From the NCBI GenBank assembly GCA_026710545.1, contig JAPOQU010000072.1, positions 1 through 63,206 on the forward strand: DNA of 63,206 nt, read 5' to 3'. The translations under genes were made by a program, and so were the position numbers. The notes beneath the pieces are model-generated. The model was not told where the DNA came from. It saw only the letters and a list, made by a program, of their open reading frames with translations, and made no database searches. Positions 45,765 to 59,253 of this stretch are shown here, piece after piece. This stretch comes from Gammaproteobacteria bacterium (GTDB taxonomy: Bacteria > Pseudomonadota > Gammaproteobacteria > Eutrophobiales > Eutrophobiaceae). The stretch's first letter is position 1. Every line of letters begins with the position of its first letter.

Positions 45765-45794
45765 GGGGACAGATTTAAATCTGTCCCCATTTTT
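45765..45794 (+). terminator. Palindrome and T-run after dienelactone hydrolase gene
   Basis: A perfect 24-base palindrome (arms GGGGACAGATTT) followed by ATTTTTC forms an intrinsic terminator. It also belongs to a repeat family, since GGGGACA...TGTCCCC occurs at about 53258-53282. Confidence 0.75.
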
Positions 45795-45807
45795 CTTTCC
45801 CGTTATC

Positions 45808-46815
<1,008 letters not shown>

Positions 46816-46892
46816 TCAGAGCTTCCCCGGAATGTTTGCGCTCAGTTTAGCAAAAATGTTCTCCATTTCCATGATTGAAGAGGAGGCCGGAA

Positions 46893-47816
46893 ATGAATAG
46901 ACTCCAACCTTTCAACTATACGGGTTATATTCGCAGTATGAAATCATCAGGTAAATTCAGGCAGGCGGTTGCAGAAAACAAGCCTTTGCAGGTCGTCGGA
47001 ACGATTACTGCCCTGGCCGCGCGCATGGCGGAACGGGCAGGACACAAGGCAATATATCTTTCCGGCGGCGGACTGGCGGCCAATTCACTGGGTGTGCCCG
47101 ACCTGGCGATCAGTACCCTGGATGACCTGCTGACGGATATACGGCGCATTACGGACGCTTGTGAACTCCCGTTGCTGGTGGATGCGGACACCGGTTTCGG
47201 CAGCGCGTTCAATATTGCCCGTACCACCCGGAGCCTGGCGAAAGCCGGCGCTGCGGCCATGCATATCGAAGACCAGGTAGCGGAGAAACGCTGCGGGCAC
47301 AGGCCCAACAAGGCTATTGTCACGCAGGGAGAGATGGTAGACCGCATCAAGGCCGCAGTGGACGCCCGTCATGATGACGGGTTTGTCATCATGGCGAGGA
47401 CCGATGCCCTGGCTGTCGAGGGTATGCAATCCGTGATAGAACGGGCGAATGCCTGCATTGAGGCCGGCGCCGACATGATCTTCCCGGAGGCAGTGACTAC
47501 CCTCGAACAGTACCAGGCGCTGCGCACACAAATTCCGGCTCCGCTCCTGGCGAACATCACGGAGTTCGGCAAAACCCCCCTGTTCTCAACGCAGGAACTG
47601 GACACGGCAGGGGTCGATATCGTGCTGTACTGTTGCGGCGCCTACCGGGCGATGAACAAGGCTGCCATGACGTTTTACCGGGCAGTCCTGGCTGACGGCC
47701 ACCAGCGCAATGTCATCGGCGACATGCAGACGCGGGAAGACATGTATGACATCCTGGGCTACCACGAATACGAACGGAAACTGGATGCCCTGTTTACCGG
47801 GGAGGCGCAGGAATGA
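46893..47816 (+). CDS. prpB: Methylisocitrate lyase PrpB
   Basis: 307 aa from ATG 46893, chosen because AGGAGG lies directly before it; an upstream TTG would place that site inside the gene. It cleaves 2-methylisocitrate to pyruvate and succinate in propionate use. [45 protein letters not shown] (active-site Cys) and VIMARTDA are diagnostic. Its stop overlaps prpC (ATGA). The cluster lacks prpR, acnD and prpD here. Confidence 0.95.
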   Translation: MNRLQPFNYTGYIRSMKSSGKFRQAVAENKPLQVVGTITALAARMAERAGHKAIYLSGGGLAANSLGVPDLAISTLDDLLTDIRRITDACELPLLVDADTGFGSAFNIARTTRSLAKAGAAAMHIEDQVAEKRCGHRPNKAIVTQGEMVDRIKAAVDARHDDGFVIMARTDALAVEGMQSVIERANACIEAGADMIFPEAVTTLEQYQALRTQIPAPLLANITEFGKTPLFSTQELDTAGVDIVLYCCGAYRAMNKAAMTFYRAVLADGHQRNVIGDMQTREDMYDILGYHEYERKLDALFTGEAQE

Positions 47817-48967
47817 GCGCAACAGGCAGCGGTTTCAAACCCAAGAAATCGGTCGCCCTGTCCGGCATACCGGCCGGGAATACCGCCCTGTGCACGGTAG
47901 GCCGCAGCGGCAACGACCTGTCCTACCGCGGCTACGATATCCTTGATATTGCCGAGTCCTGCGAGTTTGAAGAGATCGCGCACCTGTTGCTGCACGAACG
48001 TCTGCCGACCCGGACGGAACTGGACGCATACAAGGATAAACTGGCCGGGTTGCGCAGCTTGCCGGACGAGGTAAAGGGCGGCATGGAGTTACTGCCTGCA
48101 AGCGCGGCGCCGATGGACGTACTCAGGACCGGTTGCTCAATCCTGGGGACGGTAATGCCGGAACCCGGTTCACACACGTTGACGGAAGCCCGGGACATAG
48201 CAGACAGGTTACTGGCATCTTTTCCTTCCATGCTGGCGTACTGGTACCATTTCAGCCACCACGGCAGACGTGTCAATGAGAATACCGGGGACGACTCAAT
48301 CGGCGGCCATTTCCTGCATATGCTGCACGGCGAACCGCCCCGGGCATCGTGGGTGCGCGCCATGCACACCTCCCTGGTACTGTATGCCGAGCATGAGTTT
48401 AACGCATCGACCTTCACCGGCCGGGTTATTTCCGGGACCGGGTCCGATGTCTACTCTGCCGTTACCGGCGCCATCGGCGCGTTGCGCGGCCCGAAGCACG
48501 GCGGCGCCAACGAAGTGGCCATGGAGATACAGCAACGCTATGCAACGGCGGACGAAGCCGAAGCAGACATCAGGGAACGGCTTGCCCGGAAGGAGATCGT
48601 GATTGGGTTCGGCCATCCCGTGTATACCATCTCGGACCCCCGCAACGAGGTCATCAAACGCGTTGCAAAACAGCTTTCCATGGAACAAGGCGACATGCAA
48701 CTGTTCGACATCGCCGAGCGGCTGGAGACGGTGATGTGGGACGTCAAAAAAATGTTCCCGAACCTGGACTGGTTCTCTGCAGTCTCCTATAACATGATGG
48801 GCATTCCCACCCCCATGTTCACGCCGATTTTCGTCATGTCCCGGGTGACCGGCTGGGCGGCACACATCATCGAACAACGCCTGGACGGAAAGATCATCAG
48901 GCCCGGCGCCAATTACACCGGCCCGGACAAGGTGGAATTTGTCCCGATAGAGAACAGGGGGGGATGA
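47813..48967 (+). CDS. prpC: 2-Methylcitrate synthase PrpC
   Basis: 384 aa. It joins propionyl-CoA and oxaloacetate. As in other PrpC proteins it starts [15 protein letters not shown]-like (here [20 protein letters not shown]) and has the citrate-synthase residues His (GPKHGGANE), His ([13 protein letters not shown]) and the Asp-containing end. It overlaps prpB, so the two are one operon. Genes for methylcitrate dehydratase and the regulator must lie elsewhere. Confidence 0.95.
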   Translation: MSATGSGFKPKKSVALSGIPAGNTALCTVGRSGNDLSYRGYDILDIAESCEFEEIAHLLLHERLPTRTELDAYKDKLAGLRSLPDEVKGGMELLPASAAPMDVLRTGCSILGTVMPEPGSHTLTEARDIADRLLASFPSMLAYWYHFSHHGRRVNENTGDDSIGGHFLHMLHGEPPRASWVRAMHTSLVLYAEHEFNASTFTGRVISGTGSDVYSAVTGAIGALRGPKHGGANEVAMEIQQRYATADEAEADIRERLARKEIVIGFGHPVYTISDPRNEVIKRVAKQLSMEQGDMQLFDIAERLETVMWDVKKMFPNLDWFSAVSYNMMGIPTPMFTPIFVMSRVTGWAAHIIEQRLDGKIIRPGANYTGPDKVEFVPIENRGG

Positions 48968-49065
48968 GTTAGGAATTACGAATTAGGAATTAGGAATTAC
49001 GAATGGATGTGCCGCCTGCGGCGGCTGTGTAATGTGGCATCTCCAATTCCTAATTCCTAATTCCT
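48968..49065. repeat. AATTAGGAATTA-type inverted repeat
   Basis: Tandem TTAGGAATTACGAA units on the left and complementary AATTCCTAATTCCTAATTCC on the right enclose a GC-rich centre (GCCGCCTGCGGCGGC). The hairpin lies between the convergent prpC and purM genes and may stop transcription. It resembles the copy at 15613-15690. Confidence 0.7.
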
Positions 49066-50095
49066 ACACGTACTTCACCCTCTCGGTCCGGCCACCCCGT
49101 TCCCGGATCGTGCCGAGGCGCCATGCTGCTTCGCCCGTTGCCCGTAATATACCAAGAGTTTTCTCCTCCTCGTCAGGGTCGACGACCAGCACCATCCCGA
49201 CACCACAGTTGAAGGTCCGGTACATTTCCGTCGTTTTGACGTTGCCTGTTTCCTGCAGCCAGCGGAACAGGGCCGGCCAACGCCAGCTGTCACGGTCGAT
49301 TTCTGCATGAACGTCCCCGGGGAGAACCCGGGGTATGTTTTCAGTCAGACCGCCACCCGTGATGTGGGCGATAGCCTTGAGGTTTACCTGCGGCAGCAAT
49401 GCGGATACGGCTTCATGGTAGATACGCGTCGGTTCCAGCAGTAATTCCGAAAACGGGACGCCCTCCAGGGTATCGGTCAAGGGGGTTTCCGAGTCGGCCA
49501 GAATTTTACGGATCAGCGAAAAACCGTTTGCGTGCGGCCCGCTTGACGGAAGGGCAACCAGGATATCCCCATGCGTTACGTTTGCTCCGGTAATGATTTC
49601 ATCCTTTTCCACTACGCCTACGCAAAAACCTGCCAGGTCGTAATCACCGGGCTGGTACATCCCGGGCATTTCTGCGGTTTCGCCTCCAATCAGGGCACAG
49701 CCGGAGAGTTCACAGCCCCGGGCAATACCTTTCACCACGTCCGTTGCAGTAGCGACATCCAGCCTTGAACAGGCAAAATAATCGAGAAAGAACAGGGGTT
49801 CGGCGCCCTGCACCAGGATGTCGTTAACGCACATGGCAACCAGGTCAATTCCGATAGTGTCGTGTCTGCCCAGTTGTATCGCCAGCTTGATTTTTGTGCC
49901 TGCGCCGTCGGTGCCGGAAACCAGTACGGGCCGGCGGTATTTTGTCGCGGAGAGGTCGAATAACCCGCCGAATCCGCCGAGTTCGGCCAATACCTCGGGG
50001 CGATACGTATCACGTACCACGGATTTGATGTCAGCTACCAGTTCGTTGCCCCGGTCGATACTGACGCCGGCAGATTCATAGTCGGAGTGCTTCAT
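49064..50095 (-). CDS. purM: Phosphoribosylformylglycinamidine cyclo-ligase PurM
   Basis: 343 aa from the ATG at 50093-50095; the open frame reaches a TTG at 50113. It forms aminoimidazole ribotide. [52 protein letters not shown] and [13 protein letters not shown] are typical. It is divergent from the DUF2066 gene. This order (purM, DUF2066, hda) is common in gammaproteobacteria. Confidence 0.97.
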   Translation of the reverse strand: MKHSDYESAGVSIDRGNELVADIKSVVRDTYRPEVLAELGGFGGLFDLSATKYRRPVLVSGTDGAGTKIKLAIQLGRHDTIGIDLVAMCVNDILVQGAEPLFFLDYFACSRLDVATATDVVKGIARGCELSGCALIGGETAEMPGMYQPGDYDLAGFCVGVVEKDEIITGANVTHGDILVALPSSGPHANGFSLIRKILADSETPLTDTLEGVPFSELLLEPTRIYHEAVSALLPQVNLKAIAHITGGGLTENIPRVLPGDVHAEIDRDSWRWPALFRWLQETGNVKTTEMYRTFNCGVGMVLVVDPDEEEKTLGILRATGEAAWRLGTIRERGGRTERVKYV

Positions 50096-50180
50096 TGAAT
50101 CAATGATAATCAAGCATGAAGTACGTTACTATAATGTGATGGTGATCGCAGTTCCAGATATTGTTCGGTTTGAACGTTTA

Positions 50181-50235
50181 AATTTGGGACACCCATAAAT
50201 TAATAAAGAATGTTAATTTATGGGTGTCCCAAATT
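50181..50235. repeat. TTTGGGACACCCATAAA-family palindrome
   Basis: Perfect 23-bp arms (50181-50203 and 50213-50235) around a nine-base loop. It is the same family as 13917-14007 and lies in the promoter gap between purM and the DUF2066 gene. Confidence 0.9.
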
Positions 50236-50255
50236 AAGTGTTACGGTTTGAGGAT

Positions 50256-51320
50256 ATGAAAAAAGCGTTGCAGGTTTTTTGCTGTCTGGCATGTCTGTGC
50301 CCACTGCTTGTCCATGCAATCAAGGTTCCGGGCCTGTACGAAGCGGAAGTCATCGTCAGAAACCAGTCCGTTGAAGACAGGACTGCTGCGATCCGCGCAT
50401 GTTTGAGCAGGGTACTGGTAAAGCTGACCGGGGAGCGTGACGTGTCCGGTATTACTGAACTGCAGCCGATACTGGACCAGGCCGGTAATTTCGTTCAGCA
50501 ATACCGTTACCGGGAAATGCAGCTTGACGCGTCCACCTCAACCGGGGCGCCTGTCCCGGTGCAATGGCAGCTCGCAGTTAAATTCGACGAAGTCATCCTG
50601 AATAAATCATTGCGGGAATCGGGCATACCGGTCTGGGGCAGGGAACGGCCGTCCATTCTGATCTGGCTGGCGCTGGAACAGGCGAACCGCAGATCGTTTG
50701 CCGACGCGGACCGCGTGCCGGAATTACTTGACCTGGTGCATGGGCTTGCGCACCGGCGGGGCGTCTCCATCCTGTTTCCCCTGCAGGACCTTGATGATGA
50801 GAGGCAGATACAACCCGGAGATGTGTGGCTCGGATTCCAGGAGCCCGTCATGGCGGCATCCGGCCGCTATAACACTGACGTCATCCTCGCGGCAAGCGTG
50901 GGTTCCCCGGTTCCGGGGATATGGGAAGGCAGGTGGAGAAGTTACGGGGCTGATGGCCTGAGCCATGAATGGACAACGGAAACCGACCTGTTGGAGGGGG
51001 CGCTGGAAGAAGGCTTTAACGGCTTTGTCGATATCCTGGCCGGCGAATTTGTCCGGACCGGCAGCTATACACTGTTGGGCGATATTGAAATTACGGTAGG
51101 CGACGTTAATTCCGTTGAACAATACGCGCGCCTTATCAATTACCTGGAATCCCTGAGTTCAATCAGCGAAGTCCATGTCATGGAAATGCGGACCGGGGAA
51201 GTCAAACTGGCATTGACCGCGCATGGCGGGGAGCCGGTCGTAGTGCAGACCATCGGTCTTGGCAGAACCCTGGAAGCGCTTGATAACCCGGATGGCCACT
51301 ATTACCGCCTCATTCCATAA
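50256..51320 (+). CDS. DUF2066 protein with signal peptide
   Basis: 354 aa from ATG 50256, with a GAGGAT site. The signal peptide is KKALQVFCCLACLCPLLVHA, so the protein is exported. AEVIVRNQSVEDRTAAIRACLSRVLVKLTGE is the conserved start of the DUF2066 family. No function is established; it is usually located between purM and hda, as here. hda follows after two bases. Confidence 0.85.
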   Translation: MKKALQVFCCLACLCPLLVHAIKVPGLYEAEVIVRNQSVEDRTAAIRACLSRVLVKLTGERDVSGITELQPILDQAGNFVQQYRYREMQLDASTSTGAPVPVQWQLAVKFDEVILNKSLRESGIPVWGRERPSILIWLALEQANRRSFADADRVPELLDLVHGLAHRRGVSILFPLQDLDDERQIQPGDVWLGFQEPVMAASGRYNTDVILAASVGSPVPGIWEGRWRSYGADGLSHEWTTETDLLEGALEEGFNGFVDILAGEFVRTGSYTLLGDIEITVGDVNSVEQYARLINYLESLSSISEVHVMEMRTGEVKLALTAHGGEPVVVQTIGLGRTLEALDNPDGHYYRLIP

Positions 51321-51322
51321 GG

Positions 51323-52123
51323 ATGGACAACAGGATGTCGTCACCGGATAACAAACGGCAACTGCCGCTGGAATTCAACCAGGGGCATAAATTCAAGCCG
51401 CTGGATACGAATGCCGGCAGCCTGCCGCGCTCACAACTCCTGCTGGAAATTCAGCGCCGCGACATTTATACGTTTGAGACCTATATACCAGGGACAAACG
51501 GGGAACTGGTTGAAAACCTCATCGGTACTTCAAGGGGTGACAGCCGGGGGAACCTTTACCTCTGGGGCGGGCGGGGGACAGGAAAGAGTCATTTGCTCCA
51601 GGCCGCTTGCAACTCGGCTGCGGCGTCGGAACGATCATGCGCCTACGTGCCGTTGAACCGGCTTGATGAATTTACGCCGGATATGCTCACTTCCCTGGAG
51701 GATCTCGACCTGGTCTGCCTGGACGATATCGAAGAGGCCGCGGGAATAGATCAATGGGAAATGGCCTTGTTCCACCTGTTCAACCGGCTGAGAGACGCAA
51801 ATACCCCGTTGCTGATGAGTTCCGGCCAAAGTCCCAACGGCAGTACGATCCGGTTGCCGGATCTCAAATCCAGACTGTCCTGGGACCTCAGCTACCAGTT
51901 AGGATCGCTGGATGATGACATGAAGATTACGGCGTTAAAACGCAGGGCGCAGGATCGCGGGTTTGAACTGACCAGCCCGGTGGTGGAATACCTGGTTAAC
52001 CGGGTTGACCGGGATACCCATAACCTGTTCCGCTGGCTCGATCAACTGGACCGGCAAAGCCTGCAGGAGCAAAGAAAACTGACGGTGGCGTTTGTAAAGG
52101 AAATCCTGCAAGACAAACGATAA
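51323..52123 (+). CDS. hda: DnaA regulatory inactivator Hda
   Basis: 266 aa. DnaA-like AAA+ protein that, with the sliding clamp, stimulates ATP hydrolysis by DnaA to stop re-initiation. The N-terminal clamp-binding motif is RQLPLEF, Walker A is LWGGRGTGKSHLLQ, Walker B is LVCLDDIEEAAG, and the DnaA domain III ends SRLSWDLSYQL. A start at 51335 is the alternative. A long repeat follows its stop. Confidence 0.95.
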   Translation: MDNRMSSPDNKRQLPLEFNQGHKFKPLDTNAGSLPRSQLLLEIQRRDIYTFETYIPGTNGELVENLIGTSRGDSRGNLYLWGGRGTGKSHLLQAACNSAAASERSCAYVPLNRLDEFTPDMLTSLEDLDLVCLDDIEEAAGIDQWEMALFHLFNRLRDANTPLLMSSGQSPNGSTIRLPDLKSRLSWDLSYQLGSLDDDMKITALKRRAQDRGFELTSPVVEYLVNRVDRDTHNLFRWLDQLDRQSLQEQRKLTVAFVKEILQDKR

Positions 52124-52131
52124 ATTTTTGG

Positions 52132-52269
52132 ATATTTGGGGTCAGAGCAAGGGGTCAGAGCAAGGGGTCAGAGCAAAAATACACAACAACGAAGCTGTGA
52201 CGCTAACCGGGGTGGAAGTATTTTTGCTCTGACCCCTTGCTCTGACCCCTTGCTCTGACCCCAAATATC
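52132..52269. repeat. Long GGGGTCAGAG-family element with all units changed to GAGCAA
   Basis: Three left units GGGGTCAGAGCAA and three right units TTGCTCTGACCCC enclose the same core as at 25944-26064, in the same orientation. All six units carry the T-to-C change or its complement, so the stem stays fully paired. Confidence 0.92.
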
Positions 52270-52293
52270 CCTGTCGCGTAAGCCGGGGTAACC

Positions 52294-52890
<597 letters not shown>

Positions 52891-53238
52891 TCAGATGATA
52901 TCAAGCACGGTTTCCGGCGGACGCCCTATGGCGGCTTTCCCGTTGGCCAGGACTATCGGGCGCTCTATCAGGACCGGGTGTTCAATCAGCGCATCGAGCA
53001 ACTGGTCGTCGGACAGGCCCGCACCGTCCAGGCCGTTGGCTTTATACTTCGTTTCTTTCTTCCTCATCAGTTCCCTGGGGCCCATTCCCAGCAACGCCAG
53101 TATCCCGGACAGTTCACTTTTCCCGGGGGGAGTCTTCAGGTATTCGACGATATCCGGTTCAAGTCCCCTGGAGCGCAGTAATTCCAGGGTCTGTCTCGAT
53201 TTGGAACAGCGCGGGTTATGATAAATTGTAACGGTCAT
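52891..53238 (-). CDS. arsC: Arsenate reductase (glutaredoxin-type ArsC)
   Basis: 115 aa from ATG 53236-53238, which has GGAG eight bases upstream. TVTIYHNPRCSKSRQTLELL contains the catalytic Cys, and the conserved RPIVLANGKAAIGRPPE tail fits the ArsC family. It reduces arsenate to arsenite using glutathione. It is linked to wrbA. No ars transporter or regulator is nearby, so resistance as a set is not shown. Confidence 0.88.
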   Translation of the reverse strand: MTVTIYHNPRCSKSRQTLELLRSRGLEPDIVEYLKTPPGKSELSGILALLGMGPRELMRKKETKYKANGLDGAGLSDDQLLDALIEHPVLIERPIVLANGKAAIGRPPETVLDII

Positions 53239-53257
53239 TTTTTGTCTCCGAAAAAAA

Positions 53258-53282
53258 GGGGACATATTTTAGTCTGTCCCCC
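53258..53282. repeat. GGGGACA...TGTCCCC palindrome
   Basis: Arms GGGGACA and TGTCCCC around a ten-base centre, related to the 45765-45788 palindrome. It lies upstream of arsC, toward acyP. Confidence 0.6.
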
Positions 53283-53375
53283 CGGGTCCCGTTTCCTGCA
53301 CAGGCAACAATGCCTGCTTTGTCAGGCCTGCGTGAAAAGGACTTTGCACCCTTATTCTATATTACACTAGCAGTT

Positions 53376-53645
53376 ATGGAAAAAACCTTTTATTTCAGGG
53401 TATCCGGGCTTGTGCAGGGAGTATGGTTCCGTCAATCGGCGCGGGAGCAGGCCATGTTATTGAATATAACGGGGTGGGTCACGAATTTACCGGACGGAAA
53501 GGTGGAGGGCCGGGCAACGGGGGACGAAGCAATGCTCGAAACATTCCGCACCTGGTTGAATCACGGCCCGGTCGCGGCAACGGTGCTGAAGCTGGAATGG
53601 GAAGAATCAGAATTACAACATTATGACGGGTTCGTCATACGTTGA
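53376..53645 (+). CDS. Acylphosphatase AcyP
   Basis: 89 aa from ATG 53376; the longer frame from 53310 is not supported. VSGLVQGVWFRQSAREQA contains the catalytic Arg, and NITGWVTNLPDGKVEG the catalytic Asn. It hydrolyses acyl phosphates. The stop is followed closely by the convergent proS gene. It stands alone. Confidence 0.94.
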   Translation: MEKTFYFRVSGLVQGVWFRQSAREQAMLLNITGWVTNLPDGKVEGRATGDEAMLETFRTWLNHGPVAATVLKLEWEESELQHYDGFVIR

Positions 53646-53653
53646 ACAAGGCA

Positions 53654-55363
53654 TCAATTCCCCGTTTTCCCCTTGATGAATTCGACCGCATCATCCAGCG
53701 GGATGTCCGTGCGTTGCTCATCACGCCTGCCCTTGTATTCCAGGGTGTTGTTATCCAGCCCGCGCTCGCTGAATACGAACCGGTGGGGTATGCCTATCAG
53801 TTCCATATCGGCAAACATCACCCCCGGCCTTTCCTTCCTGTCGTCCAGTAACACATCGACTCCGTTGTCGACCAGTCGCTGGTACAGGTCCTCAACGGCC
53901 GTGCGCAGGCGTTGCGATTTGTGCGCATTGATAGGCACCAGCGCAAGCTGGTACGGGGCGAGAGCGCCCGGCCAGATGATGCCGCGGTCGTCGTGATTCT
54001 GTTCGATGGCTGCGGCAACGATACGCGAGACGCCGATGCCGTAGCAGCCCATGTACAGTGTAACGGCCGCGCCGGTATCATCCAGGCAGGTGGCTTTCAT
54101 GGCCTCGCTGTACTTTGTCCCCAGTTGAAAGATGTGTCCCACTTCGATGCCCCGGGCGATTTTCAAGGTTCCCGAAGAGTCGGGCGCCGGGTCGCCGTCA
54201 ACCACGTTGCGCAGGTCGGCCTGCGCCGGCTCTCCCAGGTCCCGTTGCCAGTTCACTCCCGTGAGGTGATGACCGTCCTCGTTGGCGCCGCAGATAAAAT
54301 CAGACAGGACCAGGGCGGCATTGTCGCAGATAACCGGTATGTCCAGTCCCACCGGGCCCAGTGACCCGATATCACAACCCAGCCGTTTACCTATCTCTCC
54401 GGGAGCTGCAAAAGTCAGGGGGTTTGCTACTTCGGGAATTTTTTCAGCCTTGAGACGGTTCAGGTCGTGGTCGCCGCGCAGCACCAGGGCAACCAGGTCG
54501 TCGTTACTGCCGTTGACAACCAGTGTTTTCAGGCAACGGGCCGGACTGACGCCGAAGAAACGGCTGATATCTTCAATCGTGTGCTGGCCCGGTGTCGCGG
54601 TTTTCTGCATTGTCTCGCCCGGTTCCGGCCTTTCTTCAGAGGGCGGGGGCGCTGCAACAAGCTCCACGTTGGTGGCGAATTCGGAGCCTTCGGAAAACGC
54701 GATGCTGTCTTCACCGGAATCGGCCAGAACGTGAAACTCGTGGGATACCTTGCCGCCGATGTTGCCGCTATCGGCGAGAACGGGGCGGAATTCCAGCCCA
54801 AGGCGGTTAAAAATTCGCGAGTATGCCTGGTACATAACCTCATAGGTCTGTTCCAGGGATTGCTGGCTGAGATGAAAGGAGTAAGCGTCTTTCATCAGGA
54901 ATTCCCGTGCGCGCATGATCCCGAAGCGGGGCCGAATCTCATCCCTGAACTTGGTTTGAATCTGGTAGAAGTTGGCCGGCAGTTGCTTGTAACTGCGGAT
55001 ATCATGCCTGATCAGATCCGTGATGATCTCTTCGTGGGTGGGGCCCAGGCAGAAGTCCCGGTCATGGCGGTCCTTAAATCGCAATAACTCGGGACCGTAC
55101 TCCTCCCAACGCCGCGATTCCCGCCAGAGTTCCGCTGGTTGCACGCCGCATAACAACACTTCCTGGGCGCCGGAGGCATCCATTTCCTCGCGCACGATCG
55201 CCTCTACCCTGCGCAGAACCTTCAACCCGAGAGGCAGCCAGTTATAGATCCCGGCAGCCGTTTTCCGGATCATGCCGGCCCGTAACATCAACTGGTGGCT
55301 GATGACCTCCGCATCTGCCGGAGCTTCGCGTAAGGTCGCCAGCAGGGTTTCACTGGTTCGCAT
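53654..55363 (-). CDS. proS: Prolyl-tRNA synthetase ProS
   Basis: 569 aa, the long bacterial form (E. coli 572). Class II motifs are [20 protein letters not shown] and [14 protein letters not shown]-like at the start, [14 protein letters not shown] and [27 protein letters not shown]. Residues about 230-380 are the YbaK-like editing domain that clears Ala-tRNAPro. The C-terminal anticodon domain follows ([19 protein letters not shown]). It is transcribed toward acyP. Confidence 0.98.
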   Translation of the reverse strand: MRTSETLLATLREAPADAEVISHQLMLRAGMIRKTAAGIYNWLPLGLKVLRRVEAIVREEMDASGAQEVLLCGVQPAELWRESRRWEEYGPELLRFKDRHDRDFCLGPTHEEIITDLIRHDIRSYKQLPANFYQIQTKFRDEIRPRFGIMRAREFLMKDAYSFHLSQQSLEQTYEVMYQAYSRIFNRLGLEFRPVLADSGNIGGKVSHEFHVLADSGEDSIAFSEGSEFATNVELVAAPPPSEERPEPGETMQKTATPGQHTIEDISRFFGVSPARCLKTLVVNGSNDDLVALVLRGDHDLNRLKAEKIPEVANPLTFAAPGEIGKRLGCDIGSLGPVGLDIPVICDNAALVLSDFICGANEDGHHLTGVNWQRDLGEPAQADLRNVVDGDPAPDSSGTLKIARGIEVGHIFQLGTKYSEAMKATCLDDTGAAVTLYMGCYGIGVSRIVAAAIEQNHDDRGIIWPGALAPYQLALVPINAHKSQRLRTAVEDLYQRLVDNGVDVLLDDRKERPGVMFADMELIGIPHRFVFSERGLDNNTLEYKGRRDEQRTDIPLDDAVEFIKGKTGN

Positions 55364-55931
55364 AGGGATATTTTAAACGTGGTCCAAATTTCGTGATTAT
55401 ACCATGAGCCGACCATCAGGAAACGAACGTGCGGGGCAAGTGTCAACCTGCCTTGATCCCCTTGCCGGGGGGGGCGCCATGCGGACATACACCCCCCCCG
55501 CCATTGCCTTCAGGCTGTCCCTGATCCCTGGCCCGGCGCTGATAAACCGGGCCGCCCTCAGGCATAGAGGAAGTTGCTAACCAACAAGGAGAAGTACATG
55601 AAATCCTTTTCGGCGGCTTGCCCTTCCCCGAGCTTGCCGCTGCCTCGTTCCTTCAAGGTTATTTTGATTTTAGCGGGTTGGAGCGAATGGAAAAGCGGAG
55701 AATCCGCACAAATGTGGTAAAAGTCACAAATTAATACAAGTTTTTACCAGGACTCGGTATCCAGCATGGGAAAGCAATCCGTATCCTGTGCCAGAAACAA
55801 ATAGAGAGTATGGATCCTGCCCTCGGTGTACCCTGTGCCAGGATTCTGCAATGCAACAGATAACTTGACGCTTACGAAGAATATCAGTAAGTTACCATGT
55901 TCTATTGTTGAGAGACCTGTGGAATTAGCCG
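55364..55931. other. Long leader region before the ilv operon
   Basis: 568 bases with no clear large gene. It includes a G/C run (about 55463-55500), a short frame with a ribosome site (55598-55720) and a hairpin at about 55809-55848 (TGGATCCTG / CAGGATTC). A TTGACG box at about 55867 has no good -10 partner. Confidence 0.5.
55598..55720 (+). CDS. Possible ilv leader peptide
   Basis: 40-aa frame starting MKSFSAACPSP with a good AAGGAG site. The run FKVILILAG is rich in Val, Ile and Leu, which fits an attenuation leader for a branched-chain amino acid operon. No clear attenuator with a T-run is seen between it and ilvB, and a random frame is possible. Confidence 0.35.
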   Translation: MKSFSAACPSPSLPLPRSFKVILILAGWSEWKSGESAQMW

Positions 55932-57658
55932 GTGGGTAAAACAAAACCAATATTGCGCGGCGCCGAAATTTTCGTGCGGGCATTGAAAGACGAAGGGGTC
56001 GAGCACGTTTTCGGTTACCCCGGCGGCGCCGTATTGCATATCTATGATGAGCTTTACAAGCAGACCGAGGTTGAGCACATCCTCGTCCGTCACGAGCAGG
56101 GAGCCACCCATGCGGCTGACGGTTATGCGCGGGCAACAGGCCGCCCCGGCGTGGTGCTGGTCACTTCAGGCCCGGGCATTACCAATGCCATTACCGGGAT
56201 AGCAACGGCTTACATGGATTCCATCCCCCTGGTTGTTTTCAGCGGCCAGGTTGCCACTTCCTACATCGGTAATGACGCTTTCCAGGAAGTGGATGCCATC
56301 GGTATTTCCAGGCCCTGCGTGAAGCACAACTTTCTCGTCAGCGACGTGAAAGATCTGGCCGGCGTCATCAAGAAGGCGTTTTACGTGGCCTGCAGCGGCC
56401 GTCCCGGGCCTGTCCTGGTGGATATTCCCAAGGACGTTACGGCAAATACGTGTGAATATCACTACCCGGACACGGTTGACATGCGCTCGTACCGGCCGAC
56501 CGTAAAAGGCCACCCGGGCCAGATCAAGCGGGCAATCAGGCTCATGCTGCAGGCGCGCAAGCCCATGATCTATACCGGCGGCGGCGTTGTCCTGTCCGAT
56601 GCCAGCGCCGAGTTGATCGAATTTACCCGGCTGCTGGGTTTTCCCATCACCAATACCCTGATGGGACTGGGCGCGTACCCTGCCACGGACAGGCAGTTTA
56701 TCGGCATGCTGGGAATGCACGGTACCTACGAAGCCAATATGGGCATGCACCAGTGCGACACGCTGATTGCCGTCGGTGCGCGCTTCGATGACCGGGTTAC
56801 CGGGGACCTGGAAAAATTCTGCCCTCACGCAAAGATCATACAAATCGACGTCGACCCGTCCTCCATCGCCAAGAACGTACCCGTGGATGTCCCTATCGTC
56901 GGCGACGTCAAGCACGTCCTGGCGGAAGTCAATGACGGGTTGAGAAGCATCGGGGAACGGCCCGACATTGACGACTGGTGGCGCCAGATCAAATCCTGGC
57001 AATCCATGGATTGCCTGCGCTTTGACAGGAACTCCAGCCTGATCAAGCCGCAACGGGTTATCGAACTGTTGTATGAACTGACCGGTGGCGATGCTTATGT
57101 GTCTTCCGACGTCGGGCAGCACCAGATGTGGGCTGCGCAGTTTTACAAATTCGATAAGCCGCGCCGCTGGCTGAATTCCGGCGGGCTCGGCACCATGGGT
57201 TTCGGCTTGCCGGCGGCGATGGGAGCCAAGATCGCGCACCCGGATGAGACGGTCTTGTGCATAACAGGGGAAGCCAGCCTGGTCATGTGCATCCAGGAAC
57301 TGTCGACCTGTCTGCAGTACCAGACCCCGATAAAGATTATCAACCTGAATAACCGTTACATGGGGATGGTCAGGCAATGGCAGGAGTTCTTTTACGAGAA
57401 ACGTTATTCCCATTCCTACATGGACGCGTTACCCGATTTTGTCAAACTGGCCGAAAGTTTCGGCCACGTGGGGATGTGCATCGAGAAGGCCGCTGATGTT
57501 GAGCCGGCGCTCAAAGAAGCGCTGGCAATGAAAGACAGGCTGGTTCTGATGGACTTCATTACCGACCAGACCGAGAACGTATATCCGATGATTGCCGCGG
57601 GCAAGGGGCAGCATGAAATGCACCTGGCGCCCGGTTCAGAAGAACGGGAACTGGCCTG

Positions 57659-57659
<1 letters not shown>
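55932..57659 (+). CDS. ilvB: Acetolactate synthase large subunit IlvB
   Basis: 575 aa from GTG 55932-55934. It forms acetolactate with TPP for Val, Leu and Ile synthesis. FGYPGGAVLHIYDELY, RHEQGATHAADGYARA with the catalytic Glu, and VSSDVGQHQMWAAQFYKFDKPRR are typical. The TPP-metal motif reads CITGEASLVMCIQEL, with Ala where Gly (GEGS/GDGS) is usual. The stop overlaps ilvH (TGATG). Confidence 0.97.
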
Positions 57660-59185
<1,526 letters not shown>

Positions 59186-59186
<1 letters not shown>

Positions 59187-59223
59187 TATTTGGGGTCAGA
59201 GTAAATACTCTGACCCCAAATAT
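59186..59223. repeat. Perfect minimal GGGGTCAGAGTA palindrome
   Basis: A 38-base hairpin with 18-bp arms (ATATTTGGGGTCAGAGTA) and an AA loop in the ilvC-pssA gap. It is the shortest clean copy of the family and may mark the basic unit. Confidence 0.93.
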
Positions 59224-59253
59224 TTTTACCCCCTGGTTACGTGACCGGATATC

